64,000 nucleotides of DNA from Acanthochlamys bracteata (lineage: Eukaryota > Streptophyta > Magnoliopsida > Pandanales > Velloziaceae): contig CM034127.1 in assembly GCA_019914995.1 (NCBI GenBank), forward strand, positions 12,028,001-12,092,000, given 5' to 3'. This document shows positions 50,263 through 63,800 of the stretch, piece by piece (the first letter of the stretch is position 1; each line of letters opens with the position of its first letter). The notes beneath the pieces were generated by a model. It made no database searches and was not told where the DNA came from. It was given only the letters and a program-made list of their open reading frames with translations. A program made the position numbers and the translations under genes.

Positions 50263-53026
50263 TCACAAAGAACTGTACAGTTCTTCGAAATTGAATACTA
50301 GCCAGTCAGCTTTATCTGCAACTGCTGCCCGCAGCTGAACACCAGCATAGCAAATGAATAAGTCAGCTCCACCTGGTCTCTTAGCCTTTGAATGTAATAC
50401 AAACATAACGAGGGTAAGCAAACATACAGCTGAAGTACTCCCAAAAATACAGTAGTCAGACGATGCAAGGTCTACAATTGTCACCCTCCATTCACACTTA
50501 AGACTACTTTTTAACAGCTAATACAAGAACTGGAAGAAATTGCAAGTGACTACACAAAAAACCCAATATACAAAAAAGCTAGTTTATTTCCTTTCTACAG
50601 AAACTACTCAGAGATCCAGTTTTAGACAAATGATTCCAAATATTAACAGTTAAGTGGAAGTCGGCCAGTGAAAAAAACTTCTGCATACAACTTTTAAGAT
50701 ATTGATAATCCGATGGGTCAATTCGTCAAATAAACATACTAAAAAAGGAATTGCAGGTTCTACCTAAAATCTAGTAATAAGCAGCAGCAGTTAACAGCAT
50801 ATGTGCTACCACATTCACAAAATAAACGATACTGTAGTCAGAACTACCAAGCATCATAACATTTTAGGATATAATAATCAATACAACTATCATATTTACT
50901 TACCTTGCATTTAACTATTCACACTATAACCTTTACTATCTAATTTACTTGATAAGAATAAACAAAGAATCACTGGAAACACAACAAGGGGTTCTGTTCT
51001 ATATGGGTATACATATCCACTTTGTAGATATGGACTGCTAACCTCAAGATCTGTTGCCCCATCACCAATCATGACCAATACCTTGTAGCCATGGACCTGC
51101 AAACACAGACCTTTAGTATCAAGAAAATTTAGAAATTATGCAGTCTGCTTATTTTAAGAGACGGCTAGACCTTTCTTATGTTGTCCACAGCTGTAGCTTT
51201 TCCACCACTTCTTGAAGTAGGTTCTTGCGTGTCAAATCCAATGAATTCTCCTGAACTCCCAAATAACAATTGATTTGCAAAAATGTTCTTTAAAGGAATA
51301 CCAAGCTGCAAGGCTACAGGCTACAAAAAAGCTGCTTCAGTTATGAACAGTTCTTATAGATACAAAAGAAAGTGATATGGAACAGGCGTATACCAAACAC
51401 AGTTAAATCTATTTAGATCAGGATAATAAAACCATGCGGTCTGATAAATATGGGCGTAGTTTTTAATACATGTTAAGCAAGAGTTGGAGAGATCTAATAA
51501 TGACAGTTGATATCATGGACAAAATGTTTTGAAATAGAATTCAGCAAGGCAGGAATATCAAGGACAGCTAGTATAGATATGCAGACTAAGATGTATCTCC
51601 AAATTCTCAAATAGGAACCACTAACCCAAAACCAATCTAATAGTTTGACTTGTAATCTTCAATTCCTTATTAGTATATCGGAATACATAGGTCTTATTAG
51701 TATATCCTAAGTTTCTAACTCTTGGAAGAAATGGGCCTACCATATTCAGCAAAAAGAAATGCCTTTTAGAAGAAATCTACTCTAGATTTTTTTAAGATCA
51801 ATAAAGGTAACTACAATATGTTTGCTATTTGATTGAAAGGACAAATCAAGCCACTATCTGCATAGCTAAGTAAAGAACTCAATGCTAACATATAATTTAA
51901 GTAAAGAACATACATTGATCATTTGACGGAAGCCACCAGATATCAGGTAGACATCAATGTTTTTGGCCTTCAGCTTCTCGATGAGCTTGGCAATCCCTGG
52001 AGAAATTCTACATATCACAAATTACAAGCAAGATTAAGACCTAAATGAATCAGCTCGTATAAAAAGTTATAATACTATGGAACTAATTATCTTCTGTAGC
52101 ATCTGGATAACCTCCAAAACCAACCAAATTGAGATTAAACCCATTATATACACACTGCTTTTATCCAGTAAATATGAGTGCTTGCTTAATTTTGGGTAGA
52201 AAGAAACAAAGAACAGAACTTTTAATTTAGATCGTCCTCTGATATACATTCTTATCAAAAAAGAAGAATAATGAAAGAGAAAATTAAGTGACCTATTGCC
52301 CTTGATGCAAAAGTTATACAACACACGGCTCAAAAGTTATTTCAAGATTATGAAAAGCAAATAAGTCTCAAGTACCTTGGAGGCCTCTTTTCCAAGAACT
52401 CTTGAACTTGTTTTAGGGAAGGATTAAATAGAGAGAGCCTAGCAGCTAAAGCATCCTCGAAAGGAATTGCCCCGTTCATCGCCCTGCCAAGTATAAACAG
52501 TGAAAAGCATACGAAAAACACACAAACCCAGCAAGGAGAAGCATACAGACAGCTGCTATTCAGCAAACCTTGCTGTCCATTCAGCAACAGCTTTCCCAGC
52601 TCCACAGAAGTCGGCAAGTTCATCAATTCCCTCATCCAAACACACAGTACTATCAACATCAAAGCAGACTGCATCCACAGAATGCCAGATTTGCAGAACC
52701 TCTGCAAAGAGGAAACTAAAGAGCGATTAAGAATAAAAATATCCATACTAGCATGCAAGATATTGTCTTATCAAAACCAATTCCAATAATTGACCTTCAG
52801 TTGGTTTGGTGTTGGAATAATTGGTAATAGGAGCAGTGATTGGGAGTTGTGACGCAGCTACCACTAAGCTTGGAGGCCTGTATGATTTCATAGAACTAAA
52901 AGTGTATCCAGACAATTTAGCTGGCAAGCCTGGCATACACACTGTCACTACTGGAGGAATAAGAGATTGTTGTTGAGTAAAATGCAGTGAAATTGGGTTG
53001 ACCATTGAACTAGAGAGTGCAGCCAT
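50263..53026 (-). CDS. PSP: Phosphoserine phosphatase, chloroplast, right copy
   Basis: Same enzyme and same seven-exon structure as the left copy: 53026-52795, 52701-52569, 52483-52376, 52007-51914, 51320-51171, 51096-51043, 50385-50263, giving 297 identical residues with all HAD motifs (DVDST, SGGFRQ, IGDGATD). This copy keeps its native promoter with a TATA box at 55,027-55,034. Its leader differs from the left copy: the first leader exon ends ...TTTCATG/GTAAGAC where the left copy has ...TTTCGCG/GTAAGAC, creating an upstream ATG at the splice border. It is probably the main expressed copy. Family lengths of about 295 residues are normal for plants. Confidence 0.94.
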
Positions 53027-54901
53027 GAAAGATTACCTGCAATGAAATAAAACGTTGGACTATAAAATGGATCAAGAGCTAATCGTTAAAGTAAGTTCAC
53101 AACAGCGCAAAATATATCAAGAAGCTCATAAGTCAAGAGGTAACGCTTCTCATAATCCAACAGAGCAACCAGTCCAATTGGACATAAACAATTTTGTTAA
53201 AAATTTGACATACATTTCCAACACAAACAACCAGAACTTCAATTCAGACGAAATCACAAAGACATGCTATTCAACAAAAGTATTACTTCAACCTAGAATT
53301 TATTTGTTAGTAGAATTCTTCTTGAATCTTCCTTGAATATACTTTGTGTTGATAATTAATCTGAAATGCTCCTTTAGTTCACCTAATGCAAATCTCAGAT
53401 TTGATCTATGAATAAGCTACAAGAAGCAGCAAAATCAAACTAGTATTATTATCATAACAGGCTTACCAAATCGTAAAACAATCACTAACAAAACTACAGA
53501 ATGAACGATAAATAATTACTCGAAGGAAAACAAGAACGAAAAGCAACTTAGATCTATTGAAGTATGAAAGCATACCTGCCTTTCAGAAGTTCATAACACG
53601 AACTGTCGATAGATCGAGAGAGAGAGAGAGAGAGAGACTAGCTGGATTAAATTGAGGTTGTCATCATTGCCAGCAACTAAGATATTATCCAGACAAACAT
53701 GTCATTAATGGCTACTATTTTAACAACCAATGCAAAAGATGTTCAAGAATAGCATGTAACAAAACCAATTCATATTCTGATAATTACCTATGAAAAATCA
53801 TCTTATATTATGAAGCATTAATCTCATAATAAAGAACATTCTCACAACATCCAAAACCCAATGGAAATGCTTATCAAGATCAAGAGTTTCCAGTTTCAAG
53901 CCCTAAAGTTCACCAACTACGGGCTTGACATAAATCTGTGACACTTGTTTGCCTTCCTACACATGCAAGCCATAGGCAACCTTGCAGGTTCCTAAGGCAA
54001 ACTATTTATGGTATGCATACAGACCTAGAAGGTTAGAATCTTAAGCCACTACCAGCCGGCAAGCCCATCACATAACCCGGTTGCATAAGCAACACAACAT
54101 ATTCTACGAGTGTGGTCACAATCTAATCCAATGGCAACAAGTTGATGAGACCCCACTGCATAAGTTTTGGATATCTGGATCAAAACCAAATTAATCAAAT
54201 AGTAACAAAAAGTTGAAGAAACTAGATACAGTTGCTGTCTCCGTATCATATTATCTTAAGTAGAACCAGCCACCAAAGACATACACTCTTTAATCACTTT
54301 ACTATGCCTACAATTCCATAAAATGCTATCTAATTCATTTTGTTTACTTGTAGGAGGAAAATACCTCACATGGATTTTTCAAATCACTGCAGCACGGTTT
54401 AATAACCTTTAGAAGTAGATCCTAATGACATTGATGCTCCAAACCGGTTGACCAATATATTCCCTTGATCTCTTCAAGTTGATCTCCACTTTTAATATAT
54501 CTCGTCATAGTTTTGAGATCCCAGAAACTTTTAATAATAAGTTATTTCATATAGTGTAACCAGATCACTATCAACTTTGAACTCTGATCCCTAGAAATTC
54601 AATTTGCAGATAACAACATTTTCAAACGACATACGAACCGACATGATCCAGATCAGAGCCAAACAACAAATTCAAAAGAGCAAAACATCAAGCCTCTTTC
54701 AGATCCACCACAAACTACTTTCGATAAAACCTTTTCAGTATTTTGTTAAGAAATCATCAGTAAATCCAGTAAAAATCGCCCCAAATCTCACTCAGAAGTG
54801 AAATCAATCAATCAACCAAATCTATAAAAGTAAAAACTAGCAAAGATGTCACAAAACCTAGTCTAGAAAACCACGGTATCTAGAATCAGATCTTAAATTT
54901 C

Positions 54902-54919
54902 CAAAAAAAAAAAAAAAAA
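54902..54919. repeat. Poly-A tract in leader intron, right copy
   Basis: Run of 18 A, against 15-16 in the left copy near 49,279. Length difference between the duplicates is as expected for a homopolymer. Confidence 0.7.
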
Positions 54920-55026
54920 AGAGAAAGTCTTACCATGAAATCGTAAGGGGGAGAGAGAGAGAGCGGAGAGCGTGAGTTCAGCGAGTAAAAAGAAACGAAA
55001 GAGTGAATGAGTGAAAGCGAGTGGGG

Positions 55027-55034
55027 TATTTATA
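55027..55034 (-). promoter_or_regulatory. TATA box of right PSP copy
   Basis: TATAAATA on the gene strand (tatttata on +), followed by a C/A/T-rich start region and a leader exon ending near 54,934 at a GTAAGA donor. Upstream is GC-richer unique DNA, consistent with an intact promoter. Confidence 0.55.
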
Positions 55035-55345
55035 AACAGTTCCAAACGGCCTCTACCATGGGACCCGCAAAAAGCTTTCGCTCTGTCACGATGACCCTCG
55101 TTTTTATCTAGCAACAAATTGCAGCCGTCCGGTTTATTTTGGACGTTGATGATGACGGCTGTGATTGAGATCGGGTGGGTATTTGAAAAAGATGTGTGTA
55201 TATATGTTCTTGGTTTTCGTAGGAGACAAGCTATACTTATCTAAAAAATAAATAAAATAATTAAAACTATAATTACCAAAAAGATGAAAGCTATCAATGA
55301 TTCAATTCAATTTTTTAATTTTAATTCAAGTTAGATGCGCGATTA

Positions 55346-55572
55346 GAGAGCGTTTGGTGCAGTTTTTAAAACGCTGCTTATTAATTTTTTTTAATTTTAT
55401 ATTTTTTAATATATATTTTTTAAATATATATAAAATTTATTTAAAATTTTATAAAATGTAAAAAAATTTTACGAAATAAAATTTTTTTATTATATATTTT
55501 TATTATTTTTTTAAAAATAAAAATAAAATAAAAATATTTTTTATTTTATAAGCAATTTCAAATACACCCTGA
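55346..55572. mobile_element. MITE-like AT-rich element, family A
   Basis: Left 'gagcgtttggtgcagtttttaaaacgctgcttattaa', right 'attttataagcaatttcaaatacaccc' (reverse GGGTGTATTTGAAATTGCTTATAAAAT). Good family A ends. Confidence 0.5.
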
Positions 55573-55949
55573 TAAAGCTTCATACATTAGCTTTTATTTT
55601 TTAGTTCTTTTATATTTTCATCTTCTTTCATAGCTTGATAGTTATGTTTGGTTATGTTATCTTTTTAGGTGAAAAAAAAAAACAAAAACTGATAGCTGTT
55701 TCCTTGCATCATTTATAGAGAAAAGCAGAAACAATCACGAGCTAATTCTTTTATTAAAGGTGTTTTGCATATAATTTTTAAATCAGATTCAATTTGAACA
55801 CACAAATTTCATACATCCGTTTTATTATGTTGGACTTTTTTTTTCACAAGAGTGTCTAACATGTTCCTGTAATGTGCAACATGCAAAATTATTTCTGTTC
55901 TATCCGTTCAGATGATATTCTCATGGCTGAAGGTTAGACGTCACTAATG

Positions 55950-56140
55950 GCATGTTTAAGATTGCTTATTAATTTTAATAAATTTTTTCAACTGTATAAA
56001 ATTATACATAATTTTTTATATATTGTTTAAAAATTTAAAAATACAGATAAAATATCAAATAATTATATATATAATTTTTATTTTAAAAAAAATTTATAAA
56101 ATAAATATTATTTTTTTAATAAGCACTCTTAAATATTTCC
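55950..56140. mobile_element. MITE-like AT-rich element, short family A
   Basis: Left 'catgtttaagattgcttattaatttt', right 'ttaataagcactcttaaatat', whose reverse ATATTTAAGAGTGCTTATTAA mirrors the left end. Interior A/T only. Confidence 0.5.
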
Positions 56141-57399
56141 TAACACAATCACCATGGCTGTTGCATCAAATGATCAATCTCAACAACTATTATTGTAGGA
56201 GCAATTTACCATATATATACGTTTGTGTATTTATCACTTATATTCTAGGATTTAAAAGAAATGAAAAGTCTAACATGGACCAATTATTATCATATATTGA
56301 ACAAAGATTTAGATTTGATAGACCAACCACCGTGTACATGTTGCTTGAATGGCAGAACAAACAGCTATAGAACCAATTGAGAAATACCTACCGAACTGAT
56401 TTAAAAATACCACACCGGAGAAAACTATGCACGTATAAACTTCGTTAACCTGAAGAAACTGCTAGAAAAGACGTTATATATAATATATATTTGAGATCAT
56501 TCAGTCTAAGAATGGCTTAAGCTTGGCGTAATTTTGCACACATTATTGCAAAGAAGTGATTACAGAGAGATGTCACTAAATGATTGCACATTTCAACATT
56601 CAAGATTTCTATTGAGAAGTCGAAGTATAAGATTCATTCATGGAGTGTAACTCAAAATCAATCGTGTATGGATATGCATATCAATCGTGTTTACATCCAT
56701 CTGATTTCATTTTTTAGTAACTCCATTCTTAACTTGCCCTGAATTGTAAAAATTTTTTATATTTTGTTAAAGAGTCGGAGTGTCTAACTCAAAATCAATT
56801 AATAAAAAATATAATTATCAAAAATTTATAAAAATTCGAAAATTTTTTCAGTCTATTAAGATCTAACTCTCACACAGAAATTTAAATTCAAATTGCGGAA
56901 TATGTAATACTTTAACTGCCAAATTATAACGTAAATACGATTGTATCGGATCATAAATTGAGCTAAATATATTTTTATATCAAATTAAAATTCTAAATTT
57001 TTAATCCAAAATCAAAAATCAAAAAGTGATATTCAAAATTTATATAGATGTGGGATTAAATTCACTAACAGTTCAAATAATCAAGTGAAGCCTGGGCCTT
57101 ATCGATGAACACAGCGTTCCTCGATGGAATTTCTGCAGTTCATATAGATTCAAAGTTTCGCCGCCGGCATTGTCGCTATACTTTCTCCGCCGCGGCTTCC
57201 TCCATTTGCTTCGAGATTCATATTCCGATTGCGCAGCAGTTTTCCTAAAAGCCTCTACTAGATTATTATTGATGGGCCATGAAACTGGTCTTTTAGGTTG
57301 GATTTAGTTAATGGGCCGGGCCGGTGATCTGACTTTATCCGTTAAACACCCGCCATTGAGTTTTCTTTTTAGATTCTGCTCGTTGATATGTTCTTTCAC
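56141..57399. other. Intergenic, then promoter of CCCH/SURP gene
   Basis: No gene seen to about 57,100. From 57,260 there are two TGGGCC site II motifs (near 57,272 and 57,312) plus a GGGCCGGGCC block, a housekeeping-type promoter for the rightward gene. Confidence 0.4.
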
Positions 57400-57824
57400 A
57401 CCCTCTCTGTCTCACTCTCGACGGAGACGAGGAGAGCAAATTAGTTTCAAGACCAACGAATTCTGAATTTTATTTTCGTGAAAACCTTAATCTTCTACTC
57501 AAACTTGTTCGATCGCTGGGAATCTGTGTTCTCGATTACTCCGATTCGGTTTTTTTCTCAGAGTTTAATCGCCAGGGAAGGTACTGATCTTCTACAATGT
57601 CATAATAACCTTGTGATTTAGGTGGAATTTGGATTTTATATCTGTTTCTTGGATTTATGATGCTTATTTCAACTTTACTTCATTGAATTTGGGATTTTAT
57701 TGCTAAAGTTATAGCTTGATTAATTTCACTCCGCTGCTAGCGTTTTGGATCTTATCAAATGCTTGTTGAATTTGATTTGTTGATTTTTTAACAGAGGCAT
57801 AATCTTGAACTCTGAGAGCCATAG

Positions 57825-60800
57825 ATGTATGGACATGGAAGCTTTCCCCCTCCTCCTCAGTTCAGGCCACGTCAGCATGCACCACCTCCGCCGCCTGCTC
57901 CTTTTCAGCGTGTACCACCGCTGGCTCAACCACAGCCTCACCATACTCCTCCGCCGCCGCCACCATCGACCTATCAGCACGGACCATTACTTGCTCCACA
58001 AGTGTTCCGAACCCCAGTAGCAATTCCACCACCATATTTGGGCCCGCTGCCATCTGGTGCTCCGATGGTCACACCTTATTCTCAGGCATTGCAACAGCCC
58101 TTGCCACCAGCTCCACATCTGCGAGCTCCACCTCCCTCACCGTCAATGGGGAAAAATTGGTACAACACGGCTCCACCTCTGCCACCATTCATTTTTTCTG
58201 GACAACAACAGCAGCACCATTTAGGTGGAGCACAAATGACCGCTGCTCCTCCGTCCCCGCATCTCTCCTCTCTCCTCCTCCTCCTCCTCCTCCACCCCCA
58301 ACTTTGGTCCCTCCCCCGCCCTCACCGTTGTCAGGGCAAGTACAGAGCATTGAGAAGGAAACACATCTAAAGGTGGAAAGAACACAAGCTGCTGAAAATA
58401 ATGGTTGTAAAGTGGAAGAAGGAATAGATGGGGATCTCCCTCCTCCTCCGCCTAAACCTGATGATGCTGATCTAGTTAAGAACATTGAAGTAACATGCCA
58501 GTTTATCATGAGGCTTGGTAATAAGTTTGAAGAAGAGGTTCGAATGAGAGAAGTTCGTAACCCAAAGTTCTCTTTCCTGTTTGGAGGTGATCCTGGAAGT
58601 GCTGCTGCTATTGGACATGAATATTTCCAGTGGATGAAGAAGAAATACAAACTGGAACCAACATTGCGTAGAGATCCAGCATGTTCCTCAGAAGCTAGAA
58701 ATCTTGGAAGGAGGCGGTCACCTTCACCTTCTGATTCTGATATGGATATGGAGGGTCAGTTTATGTTTTTCCTTACCTCTATAACTTACTTGCTTCTAAT
58801 GGCATCGCACACTAATATTTGACTGTGGTTAAATGGCCTTGCACAAATAATAAAGAGATGTTTCATTAACAACCTTTTTAAGTTCTTGATATCACTTGGT
58901 TTCATTATGGTATGTGGGTTGTTCTTATCAGATTCTTTTATTCAAAATTTACTTAGACGAAACTAGCAGGTTCACCGTCGTACTCATTTCACTACAGCAT
59001 GGATAATTATCTAAAACTTTTGGTGAATAGATTTTCTAGTGGCTTTCATGAAGTGACTTGGGGCTTGCATTTATAGAACTTACACATTATGATGACGATT
59101 TATAGATTAGGAGTGTAAGGGTCATAGCATCACCGAATTGAAGGGAGGCATTGACTGAGCGTCTGCTGGTGAACCTCAAGAGGATGGCTTTATTTTGCTT
59201 AATATGGTTTCTTAGCAAGTTGTACTAAATTGTCTGATAAAGTCGTGAAATAACCTTTATAAAAATTGTTAAAAAAATTTACTTTAAAAAAGTTGTTAAA
59301 ATAACAAAATACTCCAGTGAGTTTGTTATCGGAAGGCCAAATGTAAGGGCTTGTCACTGTTTGGTAAATATTGTCTGCATCTGTGACTCTTAGGATTAGT
59401 TTATGTTCCTTTTCTGCATCACTTGATCATATGCTGAACCATGGTGGTTGTGGTTATATGGTAATTTTTTCATTGGTAATGCAGTTGAGCAAATATTGCT
59501 TTTCTTGAAAGATATTTTCTTTTAGGCATCTGAAGTGACCAGTGGCTATGATATATTTCTGTCTTTCTATCGAGTTCAGATGTTTTGTCTTGTATAGTTA
59601 TCAGCTAAATTTTTTCTAACTTTGTGCAAGAGCTAGGCTTCTGACAAAATGTCAGTCTGAGACATAATTTTCACTTTGTTTTTTGGCTTTAGCGATAAGG
59701 CACTTCGTGGTTGCAGCTACAGGTTTTTGCAGCTGAAAGTGTCACCTCAAGATATCTGTGCTTTTAAGCATTTGTCGTATGACGTCTGTTTAACTAAAAG
59801 ATCTTGCAGAGCCTTGCTTTCTGCTGAAGTTGGAATTCTCAACAAAGTTTTTGTCTTGGAATTGATGAGTGTTTCTCAAATTAGAGTGCGCTTAATAGTT
59901 GGCACCAAAAACCCTTCTACACTGTAAAACACTTCTACGCTAGTAGTTGCAATTGTTCTTAAAGGCTCCGTGCTGTAATTCCCTCCTAGACTCTCCATTT
60001 TTTGTTATTAAATCACACTTACTAAAAAGAAAAAAAGTCATAGTTGGGTGAGAAGAAACAAAAGATGGGCATGTAAGAATTCATGAATAGTAACCAGGAT
60101 TCTTATCTGTTTTCTTTTTCTTTGAATGATACATGCAGAACTTTGTTCCACATGGAGCCTTGAATATTCTGTGATCTTGTGTCTTTAGATGATGCCATCA
60201 ATCATGATGTGGTCGAGGTTGTTCACGACGTTATGAGATATCCTGTCAGAGATAATATATCTATAGACAGCACAAATCATCTTGCCAAAGAGCTTTTGCA
60301 TGCAACTCGAGATGCTACAAGGATTGAAGCACAAGTTTGTTCAAGCTTGTCTGATCCTGGAATCGTGATGCCAAAGAATGCTAAAGGTATCAGATGGAAG
60401 TCTTACTCTTTTTTTCTAATCATTAGCGTTAGAGCATTTATCAACTTCTTTCGCTTTATGGTAAATAACACTTGCATAGAATTATTTGGTAACATTCTTG
60501 AGTTTTGTGCTTATTTTCTGCCAGGTGAAGGCGATTCACCACCAATCGAAGATATTAACCCGGGACCTGTTTCATCTTCATTCACTCAAAGTGACTTTGA
60601 CCATGCTGTAGTAGCATCAAGCAATTCTTCTCCAGGAGCTTCAGGTCTGGTCAATGTTTCACCTCTGCGTGCAACATGCAGGGCAGATCAATCCGGTGTT
60701 TCTGTTAGAGGTGGAAGTCCATTTCGGCTAATACAAGGTTATGCCTCCGATGAAAGTGAGGACAATGCCAAACTGGAGGATGCTACAAATTTTCAAACTA

Positions 60801-63800
60801 CTAATGCTTCTGCAACAGATGGTATGGTTTGGTCAGTTATACAAGGGAGAACTATGAGTTTGCTCAAGTTTCTTCAAGTATCTAACCCAGAAACCTTCTT
60901 GTCTCAAAGCAGGATCGTCTTTGCCGATTGGCTCAAGTCAATCGCACGCTACTCCAGAAAAGTTAGCTGGTTTCCTTGGAAGTTCTCAGACTCCAGATGC
61001 GACATCCAAAATTGCTGGTGGCCCTTGTTCCTCTATTTGTTCAGCAAGGGAGGATGTTTATACTGGTATTTCTCAGAAAGAAGATGGGAGAGGAAAGAGC
61101 AGTGTAGACTTCATCAAGCCTTCTCATTCTGATGACCCCTTGAAAAGTGATAACATTAAAATGTCCAACGAACTTAGTACATCCAAACCGGCTGGAGATG
61201 TAAAAGGAGATTTCAATTTACCTGATGTGGATGAATTTGGTAGATTGATCAAGAAAGATGCTTCGGATAGTGATTCTGGTGAGGTGGACTACAGAGAGAA
61301 ACGTGGCAGGAGACGAAGAAGTCGGAGTCGTAGTGGATCTCCTCGTGGAAGTAGACGGAAACTCAGGAGTCCCAATCCAAGGAGAAGAGGATTGCGAAGC
61401 CGTTCTTGGAGGTATCCTTCTTTTTTGTTTCTTCTGTTTGCAAATATAAAACATTTTTTGTCTGATTTTACTGAATGTTCTGGCAAATTTAATACTTCCC
61501 ATATGTTATTGGGGTACATGCTTTGCAGCCTAAGTTTTCTTTTATCTTATATTTTTTTTTTTCTTCAGCTGGTCCCCAAGGAGGAGCAGGAGTGGGACTC
61601 CGCCTGCATCACACTGGCCCTTTGGGTTTCAGAGAGGGTATCGGGATCAACCCGAGAATGCTTCAATTTTATTCGTGGGAGGTGCTTTCATGGATCATCT
61701 TGCAGGTTCCTTCATCGAGATACTGGGCACACCAGGAGCAGGCAGCATAGATACGGGAAACCCTACAAGATTCCAGGTCGTATGCAGATAAAAATGTGCT
61801 GTTAACTGGAAGAAGTCATCGAGCAAGGTCTTCAAAGTCAAATGAAGTGAATGATGGAAAGTCTGGCTCTACTTTCTTGGGGGAGGTAAAAGACCCTATG
61901 AAGAATGTGGGAGATTCTGATGCAGAAGCTACGCCTAGCTCTATAGCATATGGAAAACAGTTCGATGCTGAAAAAGAGACTGGCCATCTACATATTTCAG
62001 GCAAGGGATCTGGTGAACCTATCTCTCAACATCAGGATGACCAAGAACTTGAGAATATTCAGGAAAAAGTTAAAGTCGATCCAACTAAGCTTCATTACGT
62101 TCAGCCTCTACCACCTCAGCTTGCAGACAAACTTCCAGAACACAAAGTAGCCCTCGATGAAACTTCTTCATCATATCCTTTGAGTGAATTAGAATCTCCC
62201 AAGCCCGCAAAAGTTATAACTAATGACGCTGGAGATGCTGCACACCTTTCTCAAAGGCAAGGTTCTTTGCCACTACAAACAGATGAACCCACAATTCAAA
62301 ATCCTAGTCAAATTCACACAAGTAACTTATACTTTAGTCATGCTCCTAACAGCCAACATGTGGTCCAAGCTGATGTTCCGAGAGAGCCCCTTCCTTTCAG
62401 CTTTCCAGCACAAGGCCCTTATCAGCAACCAGATGTAGTACATGCTTGTGTACCACATGAAGCTTCCTTCTTAAACCATCGGTCTCAACCATTTAACGCA
62501 AATACGTTCTCAGCCCATCAACCTTCTATGACTAACCTGTCCTATCCTGTTCCCCCTTCAGGACCTTTTTGGCCTTCATTACCTCCTTCACATTGTAGTG
62601 GGCTACCCACCCCATCCCTTTCCGTTGAAGGAAACAACACAGTGCATATTCAGCAACGTGGTATACCTGCTAGTGCTACAAATGGCTTTAGCTCTCAGCC
62701 TCCAGTGAGGGCATATCCTAGTGGAGAGCCTAGTCATCATCAGGGGATTTCTTACCTTGCTCAACCTGTCCAGGCTGTTGAGTCATCGATTCACGCATCC
62801 TTCTCTGAGGACTTGCAGCAGAGGCATACAACTATTCGTAACTGGCAAGGTCATCCAAATAATCAAGAGGGGTTTGGTCTTCATCTGCTGCCTGGAGCCC
62901 ATTTGCCAGACAATTCTTTTTCTGGGGACAGCTTTTCTTCTCTTCAAAGAGAGCTGCCATCTTCTTATAGCCAAGGACAGTTCATGTCGCAAAGTCCCCT
63001 TGCCATTGGCAGCATTGTTGAGTCTTCTCTCCCAAGGTTGCCATCATCCTTCAGCCATTACAACCCTTTTGCGTCTACTTTTAAACAAACAACTAAAGGC
63101 TTGATGCCTGATTTCAGTTTCAGTTCTGCTGTAGGAAGAGGAGTAACTGCTTTGCCACCTAATTTGAACAGTCCTGTGGGGGAGACCTTGGTGAATGAGG
63201 TTGCATTTCAGGATGCACCTTTAGGGGACTCAACTGCTCATTCTCATGCTGATGCTCTTGAAACTTTTCCAGAATCCTCTGGTGTTCTTAAGAAGAAGTT
63301 TACTAAGGATTCTGTTGTTGGTGATGCATATGATCCAATATGCGATAGCATAGAGCCATCTTCGGACATGCTTACAAGGTTTGATACTGGCCCTACGCCT
63401 GAAGCTGATGAGCTAGGTGAAGTGGCTTTGGAAACAGAAGCTGGTGATGTAGAGAATGTTAGCCCCGATCTAGGGCATGAGAAGGATTGGAGTCAATGCG
63501 GCACAGTTGTTATGCAGAGTACTGAAGCTGGTGAGATTGAAGTTGATCAGACTCAGTCTCCTGGTAAAAGCAAGAAGAGCAAAGAATCAAGGTCGATGAA
63601 GCTTCTTAAGATTGCCCTTGCAGACTTTGTGAAGGAAATTCTTAAACCATCATGGAGGCAGGGTAATATGAGCAAAGAGGCATTCAAGACCATTGTTAAG
63701 AAGACTGTAGATAAAGTATCTGGAGCTGTCCCAAGCCATCAGATACCTAAGTCAAAAGCAAAAATCAAGCGCTATGTTGAATCATCTCAGAGAAAAGTAA

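Larger units (their letters stand above)
49405..55032. repeat. Tandem duplication, right copy (5.63 kb)
   Basis: Direct repeat of 43771-49404. Its right border (55,032) continues into unique promoter DNA, and its left border is the recombination junction. This copy retains the ancestral upstream flank; the left copy retains the ancestral downstream flank. Confidence 0.95.

Noticed and set aside
60820..60912. Apparent frame change in the CCCH gene at about 60,900
   Set aside because: It is explained by a 91-base GT-AG intron (60822-60912); the joined frame reads TDG/SSLPIGSSQ without a break.
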